From: Nevskia sp.
GTDB lineage: Bacteria > Pseudomonadota > Gammaproteobacteria > Nevskiales > Nevskiaceae
DNA: 64,000 bases
Direction: 5' to 3'
NCBI RefSeq assembly: GCF_021732705.1
Contig: NZ_JAKFUM010000019.1
Span: forward strand, 1-64,000
The notes under the pieces were generated by a model that worked only from the letters and a program-made list of their open reading frames with translations, made no database searches and was not told where the DNA came from. Within the stretch, counting starts at the first letter, position 1, and every line of letters starts with the position of its first letter. Both the position numbers and the translations under genes were made by a program. Shown here one piece after another: positions 28,148 to 36,530 of the stretch.

Positions 28148-29647
28148 TCAGGCAGCGACCGCCGCAGCGGCGGTTTCCAGATGGTACTGGCCAGTCTTGA
28201 AGCGGCGCGTCTTGCCCCGGTAAACGAAGGTGAAACCGGGCCACAGCGTGGTGTTCTTGCCGTTGGCGTCGACGTACCAGCTCTTGCAGCCGGAGGTCCA
28301 GACCGTCTTCGACAACTGGCCCTGGATGCCCTTGTTGAAGGTGACCTGGGCATCCGGCTTCACATCGACGGCGCGCAGGTTCTGCGCCTTCATCGTCTTC
28401 AGCGCGTCCATCACGTAGGCGACCTGCGACTCGATCATGAACACCATCGAGTTGTGGCCGAGGCCGGTGTTCGGGCCGACCAGCATGAAGAAGTTCGGGA
28501 AGCCGGCGACCGACAGGCCGAGGTAGGCCTCCGGGCCGTTCTTCCAGGCGTCGAGCAGGTCCACCCCGCCACGGCCGAACACGGCGCCGCGCGGCATCGG
28601 GTCCTGCGCCTTGAAGCCGGTGCCGTAGATGATCGCGTCGACCTTGCGCTCGACGCCGTTACTGTCGACGATCGAATTGGCCCGCACTTCGGCGATGTTG
28701 TCGGTGATGACCTCGACGTTGTCCTGTGCCAGCGCCGGGTAGTAGTCGTTCGAGATCAGGATGCGCTTGCAGCCGATCGTGTAGTCCGGCGTGACCTTGG
28801 CGCGCAGCGCCGGGTCCTTGATCTGCTTCTTGATGTGGCCGCGGGCGATGCCTTCGACCATCGACATCAGCTTCGGGTTGACCGCGAAGCCGAGCACGCG
28901 CGATTCCAGCATCCAGTAGATCGCGGTGCGATAGGCGTTCTGCAGCGCCGGGAACTTGCGGTACAGCACGCGCTCGATCTGGCCGATCTCGCGGTCCGGC
29001 TTCGGCATGATCCACGGCGCGGTGCGCTGGTACAGATCGACCCGGCCCGCCACTTTCTGGATCTGCGGCACGAACTGGATGGCGCTGGCGCCAGTGCCGA
29101 TCACGGCGACCTTCTTGCCGGTCAGGTCGTAGCTGTGATCCCAGTGCGCCGAATGGAAAGCCTTGCCCTTGAACTTCTCCAGGCCCTTGACGTTCGGCAT
29201 CGCAGGGTTCGACAGGCCGCCCATGCCCGAGACCAGCACGTTCCCCTTGAAGCTGCGGCCGTCTTCGGTGGTCACCGTCCAGACGGCGGCGGCTTCGTCG
29301 TAGCGCGCATTCCGGACGTTGGCACCGAACACGATGTGGCGGCGCAGGTCGTACTTGCTCGCGCACTTTTCGAGATAGGCGCGGATTTCCGGCTGGCGGG
29401 CGAACATCCGCGTCCAGTCCGGGTTAGGTTCGAACGAGAACGAATACAGGTGCGACTGCACGTCGCAGGCGCAGCCCGGATAGTGGTTGTCGCGCCAGGT
29501 GCCGCCGACGTCGCTGCCGCGTTCGAGGATCTGGAAGTCCTCGATGCCCGCCTCGCGCAGCTTGATCGCCATGCCAAGCCCGGCGAAGCCGCTGCCGATG
29601 ATCAGGACCTGCTTCGCTTCAACCGGTTTGCCCGCGTCGTACGCCAT
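28148..29647 (-). CDS. Flavin-dependent Baeyer-Villiger-type monooxygenase
   Basis: 499 residues from ATG 29647, which has a GAGGGG ribosome site. The FAD motif IIGSGFAGLGMAIKL is near residue 15, and GGTWRDNHYPGCACDVQSHLYSFSF near 50 is typical. The Baeyer-Villiger fingerprint FxGxxxHxxxW appears exactly (FKGKAFHSAHW near 155), directly before the NADPH motif VIGTGASAIQ. It should insert oxygen into ketones to give esters or lactones. It is divergent from the TetR gene, with two operator-like palindromes between them. Confidence 0.9.
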   Translation of the reverse strand: MAYDAGKPVEAKQVLIIGSGFAGLGMAIKLREAGIEDFQILERGSDVGGTWRDNHYPGCACDVQSHLYSFSFEPNPDWTRMFARQPEIRAYLEKCASKYDLRRHIVFGANVRNARYDEAAAVWTVTTEDGRSFKGNVLVSGMGGLSNPAMPNVKGLEKFKGKAFHSAHWDHSYDLTGKKVAVIGTGASAIQFVPQIQKVAGRVDLYQRTAPWIMPKPDREIGQIERVLYRKFPALQNAYRTAIYWMLESRVLGFAVNPKLMSMVEGIARGHIKKQIKDPALRAKVTPDYTIGCKRILISNDYYPALAQDNVEVITDNIAEVRANSIVDSNGVERKVDAIIYGTGFKAQDPMPRGAVFGRGGVDLLDAWKNGPEAYLGLSVAGFPNFFMLVGPNTGLGHNSMVFMIESQVAYVMDALKTMKAQNLRAVDVKPDAQVTFNKGIQGQLSKTVWTSGCKSWYVDANGKNTTLWPGFTFVYRGKTRRFKTGQYHLETAAAAVAA

Positions 29648-29666
29648 CGTCGTGTTCCCCTCGTGT

Positions 29667-29686
29667 TTGACAATGTACGTTGTCAA
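29667..29686. promoter_or_regulatory. Operator 1 for the TetR regulator (palindrome)
   Basis: A 20-base near-perfect palindrome with arms TTGACAA and TTGTCAA lies between the divergent monooxygenase and TetR genes. The TTGACA arm is also a perfect -35 box for the tetR direction, with TACATT 16 bases further as a -10 candidate. TetR binding here would shut both promoters. Assignment to this regulator is by position. Confidence 0.7.
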
Positions 29687-29694
29687 TCTACATT

Positions 29695-29714
29695 TTGACA
29701 ACGAGCCATGTCAA
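29695..29714. promoter_or_regulatory. Operator 2 for the TetR regulator (same half-sites)
   Basis: A second site with the same architecture, TTGACA-N8-TGTCAA, is centred 28 bases from the first. Read on the minus strand its TTGACA is a -35 for the monooxygenase promoter, with TAGATT 18 bases on. The two sites share arms but differ in the central eight bases. Confidence 0.65.
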
Positions 29715-29723
29715 GATGGCGCC

Positions 29724-30488
29724 ATGACGTCTTCTTCCACTCCCGATTCGCCCGATTTGGCCTCCGCAGAATCTCGCCCGCCGGCGCCGACAGCGGCTCC
29801 GCGCCGGCGTGCCTTCAAGGGCATGGCGATGCCGGACCGTGTGGCGCAGCGCCGCGCCATGCTGCTCGCCGCCGCGCTGGAGGCCTTCGGCACCCGCGGC
29901 TACCACGCGGTCACGGTGCGCGAGATCTGCAGTGGCGCGAAGCTGACCGAGCGCTACTTCTACGAGTCGTTCAAGAGCCTCGAAGCGCTGTTCAGCGCGC
30001 TGTATCTGGACCTGAACGGCCAGCTGAAGTCGGCGACGCTGGCGGCGCTGGCAGAGGTCCAGCGCCAGTCGGCGGCGTCCGCCGGGCTCCGGGTCGAACG
30101 ATTCGCCGAGGCCGCACTGCGGGTCCTGCTCGAATTCATTCGCGACGACCCGCGTCGCGCCCGGGTGATGCTGATCGACGCGGTCAGCATCAGTCATGAC
30201 ATCCAGCGAATCTCGACCGCCGTCACCGACGACTACCAGCAACTGACCCGCAGCTTCATCGAACTGCTGTTCCCGAACGCCCGCGCGCACGGCGTCGACA
30301 TCGACATCATGGCCGCCGGGCTGCTCGGCACGAACATCCACATCGCCACGCACTGGGTGCGCGAGGGCCTGAAGACGCCATTCGAGGTGGTGCTGCGCAA
30401 CAATCTGACGATCTATCAGGCCATGAGCGCGTACTGGCCGCGGCTGGCGGGGAGCACGCCTGCCCCGCTTCCGCAGACGACGCCTTGA
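29724..30488 (+). CDS. TetR-family transcriptional regulator
   Basis: 254 residues from ATG 29724; the frame is open upstream, but that part is antisense to the monooxygenase. After a Pro/Ala-rich 35-residue leader, the TetR helix-turn-helix follows: RRAMLLAAALEAFGTRGYHAVTVREICSG and AKLTERYFYESF, near residues 42-85. The rest is a helical ligand-binding domain. By divergence and the two shared operators it probably represses itself and the monooxygenase/SDR operon, released by a substrate-like ketone or lipid. Confidence 0.88.
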   Translation: MTSSSTPDSPDLASAESRPPAPTAAPRRRAFKGMAMPDRVAQRRAMLLAAALEAFGTRGYHAVTVREICSGAKLTERYFYESFKSLEALFSALYLDLNGQLKSATLAALAEVQRQSAASAGLRVERFAEAALRVLLEFIRDDPRRARVMLIDAVSISHDIQRISTAVTDDYQQLTRSFIELLFPNARAHGVDIDIMAAGLLGTNIHIATHWVREGLKTPFEVVLRNNLTIYQAMSAYWPRLAGSTPAPLPQTTP

Positions 30489-30656
30489 CGGCGGCTGTCG
30501 TCGATTCATCGCGCGTTCAGGTAGCGCTCAGCCTCGTGCTGACACACTCGTCGGGAACCTGGACCGACCCGCCGGAATCCAAGGCTGGGTGCCCGACGTA
30601 ACGGCATCGGCAATGTTTTCGAACGGGTCCCGAACCCTGAGACTGGAGTGCTTTCG

Positions 30657-31163
30657 ATGATGAACTTCGCCCCCCGATCCCTTTCCCGCCTGCGGCCGGC
30701 GCTGGTCGGCGGCCTTGGCATCCTGTTGCTGATGGCCGGTTGCGCATCGCCGCAGGCGCGGATCGACAAGAACCCGGACATTTTCAAGGCGCTGCCGGCC
30801 GAGCAGCAGGCGCTGATCAAGGAAGGCAAGGTCGGTATCGGCTTCGAGGAACCGGCGGTGAAGCTTGCGCTCGGCGAGCCGGACCGCATCACGCAGCGGA
30901 CCGATGCCAAGGGCAAGAGCACGGTCTGGCGTTACACCCAGTACGAAGACGAATACGGCGCGCCGCTGTACACCGGCTTCTATCACCGCGGGTTCGGTTA
31001 TCCTTACGGCAACTTCGGCTACCCGTACGGTGGTTTCTATCGCCCGTCCGGCGCGTTCTTTCCGTACTTCGCCGGCGCTGCAGGTCGACGCGAACGCGAT
31101 CACATCCGGGTCGTGTTCGCCGACGGCAAGGTCACGGCGATCGAAGAGGAACTGAAGAAGTAA
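30657..31163 (+). CDS. Predicted lipoprotein, unknown function
   Basis: 168 residues from ATG 30657 (or 30660, one codon on). The signal peptide ends in a lipobox (LLLMAGC), so lipidation at that Cys is expected. The mature part has IFKALPAEQQALIKEGKVG and FEEPAVKLALGEPDRI, recalling the helix-strand start of BamE/OmlA-like lipoproteins. It continues with a Gly/Tyr/Phe-rich stretch (YHRGFGYPYGNFGYPYGGFY) and a charged end. The family was not recognised; the GEPDR...VWRY pattern is common in small periplasmic lipoproteins. Confidence 0.7.
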   Translation: MMNFAPRSLSRLRPALVGGLGILLLMAGCASPQARIDKNPDIFKALPAEQQALIKEGKVGIGFEEPAVKLALGEPDRITQRTDAKGKSTVWRYTQYEDEYGAPLYTGFYHRGFGYPYGNFGYPYGGFYRPSGAFFPYFAGAAGRRERDHIRVVFADGKVTAIEEELKK

Positions 31164-31280
31164 GCCGGCCGGATCATTTCGGACACACTCCGGGACAGCC
31201 CACACGTCAGCGACGCTCCGACAACGCCGCCTGATCGGCGATAATCGGCGACGCCCCTCGTCCACTACCGGAGTCATTCG

Positions 31281-32477
31281 ATGTCAGCTGCCACCGGCCA
31301 CGATTCCGTGGTCATCGTTTCGGTCGCCCGCACGCCAATGGGCGGCATGCTGGGCCTGCTGTCCTCGTTCAGCGGCGCCCAGCTCGGCGCGGTGGCGATC
31401 AAGGCGGCGGTGGAGCGGGCCGGCATCGCCCCGTCCGACGTCGACGAAGCGATTCTCGGCTGCTGCCTGATTGCTGGTCAGGGTCAGGCGCCGGCCCGCC
31501 AGGCCGTCCGCGGTGCCGGCCTTCCGGACTCGGTCGGCGCGACCCAGATTTCGAAGATGTGCGGCTCGGGCCTCAAGGCCGTGATGCTGGCCAATGACCT
31601 GATCAAGGCCGGCAGCAACACGATCATGGTTGCGGGCGGCTTCGAATCGATGACCAACGCGCCGCACCTGCTGCCGAAAGGCCGTACCGGCATCCGCTAC
31701 GGTGCGGCGACGATCTACGACCACATGGCGCTGGATGGCCTGGAAGACGCCTACGAACGCGGCAAGTCGATGGGCCAGTTCGCCGAAACCTGCGCCAGCA
31801 ACTACAGCTTCACGCGCGAGGAGCAGGACGCGTTCGCGGTGGCGTCGCTGGCGCGCGCCAAGCTCGCGAACGAGGACGGCAGCTTCGATTTCGAGATCAC
31901 GCCGGTCGAACTGCCGGGCAAGAATGGCCCCGAACTGATTCGCCACGACGAGCAGCCGGCCAAGGGCCGTCCGGACAAGATCCCGACACTGAAGGCGGCG
32001 TTCAAGAAGGACGGCACGATCACCGCCGCCACCTCGTCGAGCATCTCGGATGGCGCGGCCGCCGTGGTGCTGATGTCCGAAGCCGAAAGCACCCGCCGCG
32101 GCCTGAAGCCGCTGGCGCGCATCCTGGGCCACACCTCGCACGCGCGCCTGCCGGGCGAGTTCGCGATTGCCCCGGTATTCGCGATCCGGAACCTGCTCGA
32201 CAAGCTGGGCTGGACGGCGGCCGATGTCGACCTTTGGGAAATCAACGAAGCCTTCGCCGTGGTCACGATGGCGGCGATGAAGGATCACGGCCTGCCGCAT
32301 GACAAGGTCAACATCCACGGCGGCGCCTGCGCGCTCGGCCATCCGATCGGTGCCAGCGGCGCGCGCATCCTCGCAACGCTGGTCGGCGCGCTGAAGAAGA
32401 CCGGTGGCAAGCGCGGCATCGCCTCGCTGTGCATCGGCGGCGGCGAAGCGGTGGCGGTCGCGATCGAGATGATCTGA
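31281..32477 (+). CDS. Thiolase (acetyl-CoA C-acetyl/acyltransferase)
   Basis: 398 residues. It is a degradative or biosynthetic thiolase that condenses or cleaves acyl-CoA. The acyl-accepting Cys is in SKMCGSGLKAVML near 90, the NEAF motif in WEINEAFAVVTMAA near 320, the His in GGACALGHPIGASGARI near 352, and the second Cys in ASLCIGGGEAVAVAIE near 382. The biosynthetic type is most likely. No beta-oxidation partners are adjacent. Confidence 0.95.
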   Translation: MSAATGHDSVVIVSVARTPMGGMLGLLSSFSGAQLGAVAIKAAVERAGIAPSDVDEAILGCCLIAGQGQAPARQAVRGAGLPDSVGATQISKMCGSGLKAVMLANDLIKAGSNTIMVAGGFESMTNAPHLLPKGRTGIRYGAATIYDHMALDGLEDAYERGKSMGQFAETCASNYSFTREEQDAFAVASLARAKLANEDGSFDFEITPVELPGKNGPELIRHDEQPAKGRPDKIPTLKAAFKKDGTITAATSSSISDGAAAVVLMSEAESTRRGLKPLARILGHTSHARLPGEFAIAPVFAIRNLLDKLGWTAADVDLWEINEAFAVVTMAAMKDHGLPHDKVNIHGGACALGHPIGASGARILATLVGALKKTGGKRGIASLCIGGGEAVAVAIEMI

Positions 32478-32812
32478 TCATCGGCCCGCGGGCGGCGCGG
32501 GCTGCCCCAGACGGCTGCTTCGCGACTGCACGCCCGGTGACGGCGCGTCGTCACCGGACCGCCTGAATGGCGCGACGTTTTTACGGCGGCTCCCGGCCGG
32601 CGGCGAACGGACCAGTTCCGGACGCCGCCGGCTTTTTGTTTCGGGCGCTGCCGCCGTCATTGCGGAACGCAAATCAGGTCTGATTTCGTGCGCCAAGTCT
32701 CGCTGAGACCATTCGCTGACGAAACAAGGGCTTGTCGCTGCCCGACATCCCGACTTAACTTGCATCAACGGCCGCCAGGATCGGTAGCCGGGCACATGTC
32801 AGGGAGAGACTT
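32478..32812. other. Intergenic region after the thiolase gene
   Basis: About 335 bases. The first part holds the thiolase terminator (listed separately). The remainder, up to an AGGGAG ribosome site at about 32801 before the acyltransferase start, should carry that gene's promoter. No recognisable RNA or small gene was found. Confidence 0.5.
32596..32637 (+). terminator. Intrinsic terminator of the thiolase gene
   Basis: Ten GC-rich pairs (GCCGGCGGCG with its complement at 32623-32632) flank a loop that can fold further (CGGA with TCCG). A run of five T follows. Confidence 0.85.
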
Positions 32813-34393
32813 ATGTCGACACGGGGACGTGGGCGCCGCCTGCGCGTCAGCGTTGTGGCCGCGAATGCCGGGGAATCGGCGGGTACGCCACCACACGAAG
32901 CGCTGGAACAGGGCTTGTACGGGCGGGTGGCGCGATCAGGGCGCGAAACCGCCGGACACCCTCACGACATGCCTCCCGTCAGACTGCCGTCGATCGCCGA
33001 ATCGACGTTCGAACTCCCCCGATCTGGTGCTGACAGCGCCACGCGATCGGACCTGCCGATCGCGCTGGGCCATCGGTACGGCCTGCTGGCCTTGTCGGCG
33101 GTCGCGTTGGCGCTGCTCGCCGGCTCCCCGCATATCCTCGCCTTCATTCTGCTGACCGTCGCCACGAGCCACGGCGCGCTGACGCTGACCGAGCATGCCC
33201 TGCAGCACGCCGCCGCGCCGGAGCGACTCCGGCACTGGGCGATCCGCGGCAACTGGACGATCTGGACCGTCAGCTTCGTGACCCTGGAACTGACCGGTGC
33301 CGTCGGCACGCTGACCGGCAACAGCGCCTCGCTGATCGACCAGTGGGCGGTGACGCTGGGGCTGCCGTTCTACGTGCTGTCGATGGCCGCGGTGAATGCC
33401 GACGTGCTGGGTCGGAAGATTCCGAAGCCGGAGTTCAGCCTGTATCTGCTGTACGTCACCTACTTCCCGAAATTCCTCAGCGGTCCGATCGAGCGTCCGG
33501 CGTTTCTCGCCGTGCTCGAAAACTTCCGCTTCACCATCGACTGGGCGCGCTTCGATCGCGGCGCGCGCTGGCTGCTGCTCGGTGCGTTCTACAAGTTCAT
33601 CGTCGGCCGGCTGCTCGCCCGCTTCTACTTTCCGGAAGTGGCCGACGACACACTGACGCTGTCGATCGGCATCATCGCGTTCGAACTGCGCGTCTATTTC
33701 GATCTGTGCGGCTACAGCCTGATGGCCTACGGCATCAGCCTGATGCTGGGCCCGCAGCTGACGCTGAACTTCAACCATCCGTTCTTCGCCGGCAATGTCC
33801 GCGATTTCTGGCGCGCCTGGCACATCAGCCTCGGCCGCTGGTTCCATCTGTACGTCTACGAGCCGTTCCGCGCGTCCAGCGTCGGCGCGCGCTGGGCCAA
33901 GTACGCGCCGCTGTGCGTGTTCCTCGTCTCCGCCGCCTGGCATGGCATCACCCCGAACTTCTTCCTGTGGGGCCTGTTCCACGCGGGCGCTTTCCTGCTG
34001 TACGCGAATGTCCTGCGTCGCTACCAGTGGCCGAAGCTGGTCGGCTGGATGGCGTTCTTCGCCGTGCTGCTGTTCGGCCGCCTGCTGTTCATGGACGACG
34101 ACCTGCCGCGCCTTCTGACCAAGTTCGGCACGCTGATCGATCCGTGGCAGTGGACCGCGATCATCGGCTCGCCGACGGAAACCATGCATCGCCTGCTGCA
34201 GCTGGCGCCGTCCGGGACTTGGCAGATGCTGATCGCCGGCATTGGTTTCGTGCTGTTCACCGAGTGGCAGAACGTGCAACGCAAGCTGCCGGCGTACTCG
34301 CTGTTCTTCGGCTGGCGCATGGTCGTGGTGATCGCCGCGATCCTACTGATGGCCAGCAACGGTTCCGAGGGGATGATCTATGCGCGCCAGTAA
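32813..34393 (+). CDS. MBOAT-family O-acyltransferase (AlgI/DltB-like)
   Basis: 526 residues from ATG 32813, supported by an AGGGAG ribosome site; ATG 32969 would remove a polar 52-residue leader. About 10-11 membrane segments follow. FWRAWHISLGRWF near residue 340 and the catalytic His region SAAWHGITPNFFLWGLFHA near 380 are the MBOAT signatures. It should pass an acyl group across the inner membrane to an exported glycan. The next two genes, with overlaps of 14 and four bases, encode SGNH-like proteins, the usual partners. Confidence 0.88.
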   Translation: MSTRGRGRRLRVSVVAANAGESAGTPPHEALEQGLYGRVARSGRETAGHPHDMPPVRLPSIAESTFELPRSGADSATRSDLPIALGHRYGLLALSAVALALLAGSPHILAFILLTVATSHGALTLTEHALQHAAAPERLRHWAIRGNWTIWTVSFVTLELTGAVGTLTGNSASLIDQWAVTLGLPFYVLSMAAVNADVLGRKIPKPEFSLYLLYVTYFPKFLSGPIERPAFLAVLENFRFTIDWARFDRGARWLLLGAFYKFIVGRLLARFYFPEVADDTLTLSIGIIAFELRVYFDLCGYSLMAYGISLMLGPQLTLNFNHPFFAGNVRDFWRAWHISLGRWFHLYVYEPFRASSVGARWAKYAPLCVFLVSAAWHGITPNFFLWGLFHAGAFLLYANVLRRYQWPKLVGWMAFFAVLLFGRLLFMDDDLPRLLTKFGTLIDPWQWTAIIGSPTETMHRLLQLAPSGTWQMLIAGIGFVLFTEWQNVQRKLPAYSLFFGWRMVVVIAAILLMASNGSEGMIYARQ

Positions 34394-35399
34394 ATCCATG
34401 ATGCTGTGGCTGTTTCTGGCGCTGGCGGTGCCGGCGTCGTGTCTGCTGAAGGGCACCGTCAACGACGCGGTGAATGCCCGCTTCATCGAAACGCTGGCAG
34501 CGTCCCGCGCCCAGCTCGATACCCGGATGAACCCGGCCGATGGCCCGCGCATCCTGCTGGCGGGAGGGTCCAACGCCATCAGCAGCTTCGATTCCGATGC
34601 CATCTCGCGTCGCACCGGCCTGCCGGTCTACAACCTCGGCGTGCTCGGTGAAGGCCTCGACGTCCAGAACCTGTTCGATGTCGTCGAGGCCCGCGCCCGC
34701 CCCGGCGACCACGTGGTGATTTCGGCGCTGAGCCTGCTCAGCCACCGCGAATCCACCCCCGAGAGCGATCGGGTGACCTTCGCCAGCGGGACCTGGCGCG
34801 TGCCGTCGCACCGGATTTCGTTGCCAACGCCGCTCGGCACCCTGAATCTGTCCGTGATGCAGTTGTTCGACAATGTGACGCTGGTTCGCAGCCTGTCGAA
34901 CTACCGCCAATGGCAGTCGTTGTCGTCGCCGATCGAAGTGCTCGCCACGGCCGGCAGCCAACAGGATCACAGCGTCCGCCTCGCCGGCAACCGCTCGGTA
35001 ATCGTCAACCATCAGGGCGACTGGATCGACTGCACGACCTCGACCAATGCCAAGCCGCTCGACTTCGACCCGAAGCTGCTGGCCCGATCCCGCGATTTCC
35101 ACGCGATGGCGACGGCCTTCGCCGCGCGGATGACCGAGCGCGGCGTGAAGGCACAGTTCATGCTGCCGACGGTGCTGATCCGCGAGCGCGACCGCAGCCG
35201 CTGGGAAGCCCAGATTGGCGACCTGAAGCAGGAACTGCACATGCTGTCGTTCATCGACAATGATCGCGAGTGGCAGTTGAAGAGCGACAGCACGCAGTTC
35301 TGCGACACCAACGCCCACCTGCTCAGGACCCATGCCGTGCGCAACAGCGAGCCGATCATCAACGCCATCAATGGTGACCACGCGCTGGTGAGCCGATGA
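34380..35399 (+). CDS. SGNH-like periplasmic partner of the MBOAT acyltransferase
   Basis: 339 residues with an N-terminal membrane anchor or signal (MMLWLFLALAVPASCLL). The block ILLAGGSNAISSFDSDAIS near residue 60 has the SGNH-type Ser. The C-terminal FCDTNAHLLRTHAVRNSEPII near 305 resembles the DxxxHL ending seen in MBOAT-associated acyltransferases. It probably takes the acyl group from the MBOAT protein and places it on the polysaccharide. It overlaps the acyltransferase by 14 bases and the next gene by ATGA. Confidence 0.7.
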   Translation: MRASKSMMLWLFLALAVPASCLLKGTVNDAVNARFIETLAASRAQLDTRMNPADGPRILLAGGSNAISSFDSDAISRRTGLPVYNLGVLGEGLDVQNLFDVVEARARPGDHVVISALSLLSHRESTPESDRVTFASGTWRVPSHRISLPTPLGTLNLSVMQLFDNVTLVRSLSNYRQWQSLSSPIEVLATAGSQQDHSVRLAGNRSVIVNHQGDWIDCTTSTNAKPLDFDPKLLARSRDFHAMATAFAARMTERGVKAQFMLPTVLIRERDRSRWEAQIGDLKQELHMLSFIDNDREWQLKSDSTQFCDTNAHLLRTHAVRNSEPIINAINGDHALVSR

Positions 35400-36427
35400 C
35401 CGAAGCGCAGGGCCGGCAACGTCGTCACCCAGTCGGTTCCCGCCGTGCGCCGGCGGCGGCCATCGTCCTGCTGTGCGCAGCGAGCCTGCCCGGCTGCGGC
35501 GGCGGTCCGCAGACGGCAGCGGGTTCGCCGGTGCCGCCCATCTCGAACGGCCCGCCGCCGACACCATTACCGGGTCCATCGCCTGCGCCGGCACCCGTCC
35601 CGGGCCCAGCACCGGGGCCGGGGCCGGGGCCGTCACCTCCGCCGACACCGCCGCCAGCGCCACCACCGCGGCTCGCGGTGATCGGCACCACGGCCGATGG
35701 CTACAACGAAGTGCGCTGCGCGGATCTCGTCGCCGTGCGGCCGATCGTGTTCCTCGCGTTCGGCCAGTCGATCGCCTCGAACGCAAACGAGCGAGCGTAC
35801 AGACCAACTCACGCTGCCTACACCATTGATCGAGGACGCTGCTACGAGGCACGCGATCCGATGCTGGGAGCCGACGGTCTAGGGGGCAGCATGTGGTCGT
35901 TCCTGGCCGATGCCTTGCCGGTCGACGCGATGCCGTACACGGCCTTCGTCACGATCGGCGTGGGCGGCAGCAGCATCGCCCAGTGGGATGTCGGCGGCAG
36001 CCTCAACCCGCGCCTGACGTCAGCCGTGCAGGCGACGCGCAACGCCGGCTTTGAGTTCTCGTACGTCCTGTGGCATCAGGGCTCTGCCGACCGCGGCAGC
36101 ACCGTGGAGGCTTATCAGACGCGGTTTCGCAGCATGATCCGATCGGTTGCCCCGTACGGCCTGCTGCCCGGCAGCGCGCCGGGCCAGACCAAGGTGCTGA
36201 TCGCCGTCCACACCCGCTGCGGCAGCGAGCAGGACATGACGCTGGCGATGGCGCAGCGTGGCCTCGTCGATCCGCCGAACGGCTTTTTCGCCGGAGCGGA
36301 TACCGACACCCTGGGCCCCAGTGTCCGCTTCGACGGCTGCCATCTCGCCACCAGTGGCCAGATGATGGCGGCCGATCTGTGGCGCCAGCGGATCGAGAGC
36401 GCGGCGGCGTATCCGTCGCCGCGCTGA
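35396..36427 (+). CDS. Lipoprotein with SGNH/sialate O-acetylesterase-like domain
   Basis: 343 residues. The N-terminus has a lipobox-like hydrophobic segment ending in LPGCGGG, then a Pro/Gly-rich linker of about 45 residues. The SGNH hydrolase domain follows: FLAFGQSIASN near 115 (nucleophile Ser), GVGGSSIAQWDVGG near 185, WHQGSADRGS near 220, and FDGCHLATSGQ near 320, which carries the acid and base residues. This matches carbohydrate O-acetylesterases of the sialate type. It probably trims or adds acyl groups on the same glycan; direction is unknown. Confidence 0.75.
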   Translation: MTEAQGRQRRHPVGSRRAPAAAIVLLCAASLPGCGGGPQTAAGSPVPPISNGPPPTPLPGPSPAPAPVPGPAPGPGPGPSPPPTPPPAPPPRLAVIGTTADGYNEVRCADLVAVRPIVFLAFGQSIASNANERAYRPTHAAYTIDRGRCYEARDPMLGADGLGGSMWSFLADALPVDAMPYTAFVTIGVGGSSIAQWDVGGSLNPRLTSAVQATRNAGFEFSYVLWHQGSADRGSTVEAYQTRFRSMIRSVAPYGLLPGSAPGQTKVLIAVHTRCGSEQDMTLAMAQRGLVDPPNGFFAGADTDTLGPSVRFDGCHLATSGQMMAADLWRQRIESAAAYPSPR

Positions 36428-36493
36428 TCGCCGATCACGAGCGACAAGGCGGTTCCGCCCGGTCGGAGCGGCCCGCCTCGCATCGAGGCCAAG

Positions 36494-36521
36494 CGTCGGG
36501 ACGCCGAGCGGCGTCCCGACG
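36494..36521. terminator. Perfect hairpin between convergent genes
   Basis: A perfect 12-base-pair stem (CGTCGGGACGCC with its complement) surrounds a GAGC loop between the convergent esterase and S46 peptidase genes. There is no T-run on either side, so it is a weak terminator or an mRNA 3'-end stabiliser. Confidence 0.5.
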
Positions 36522-36530
36522 GTGCGTGCT

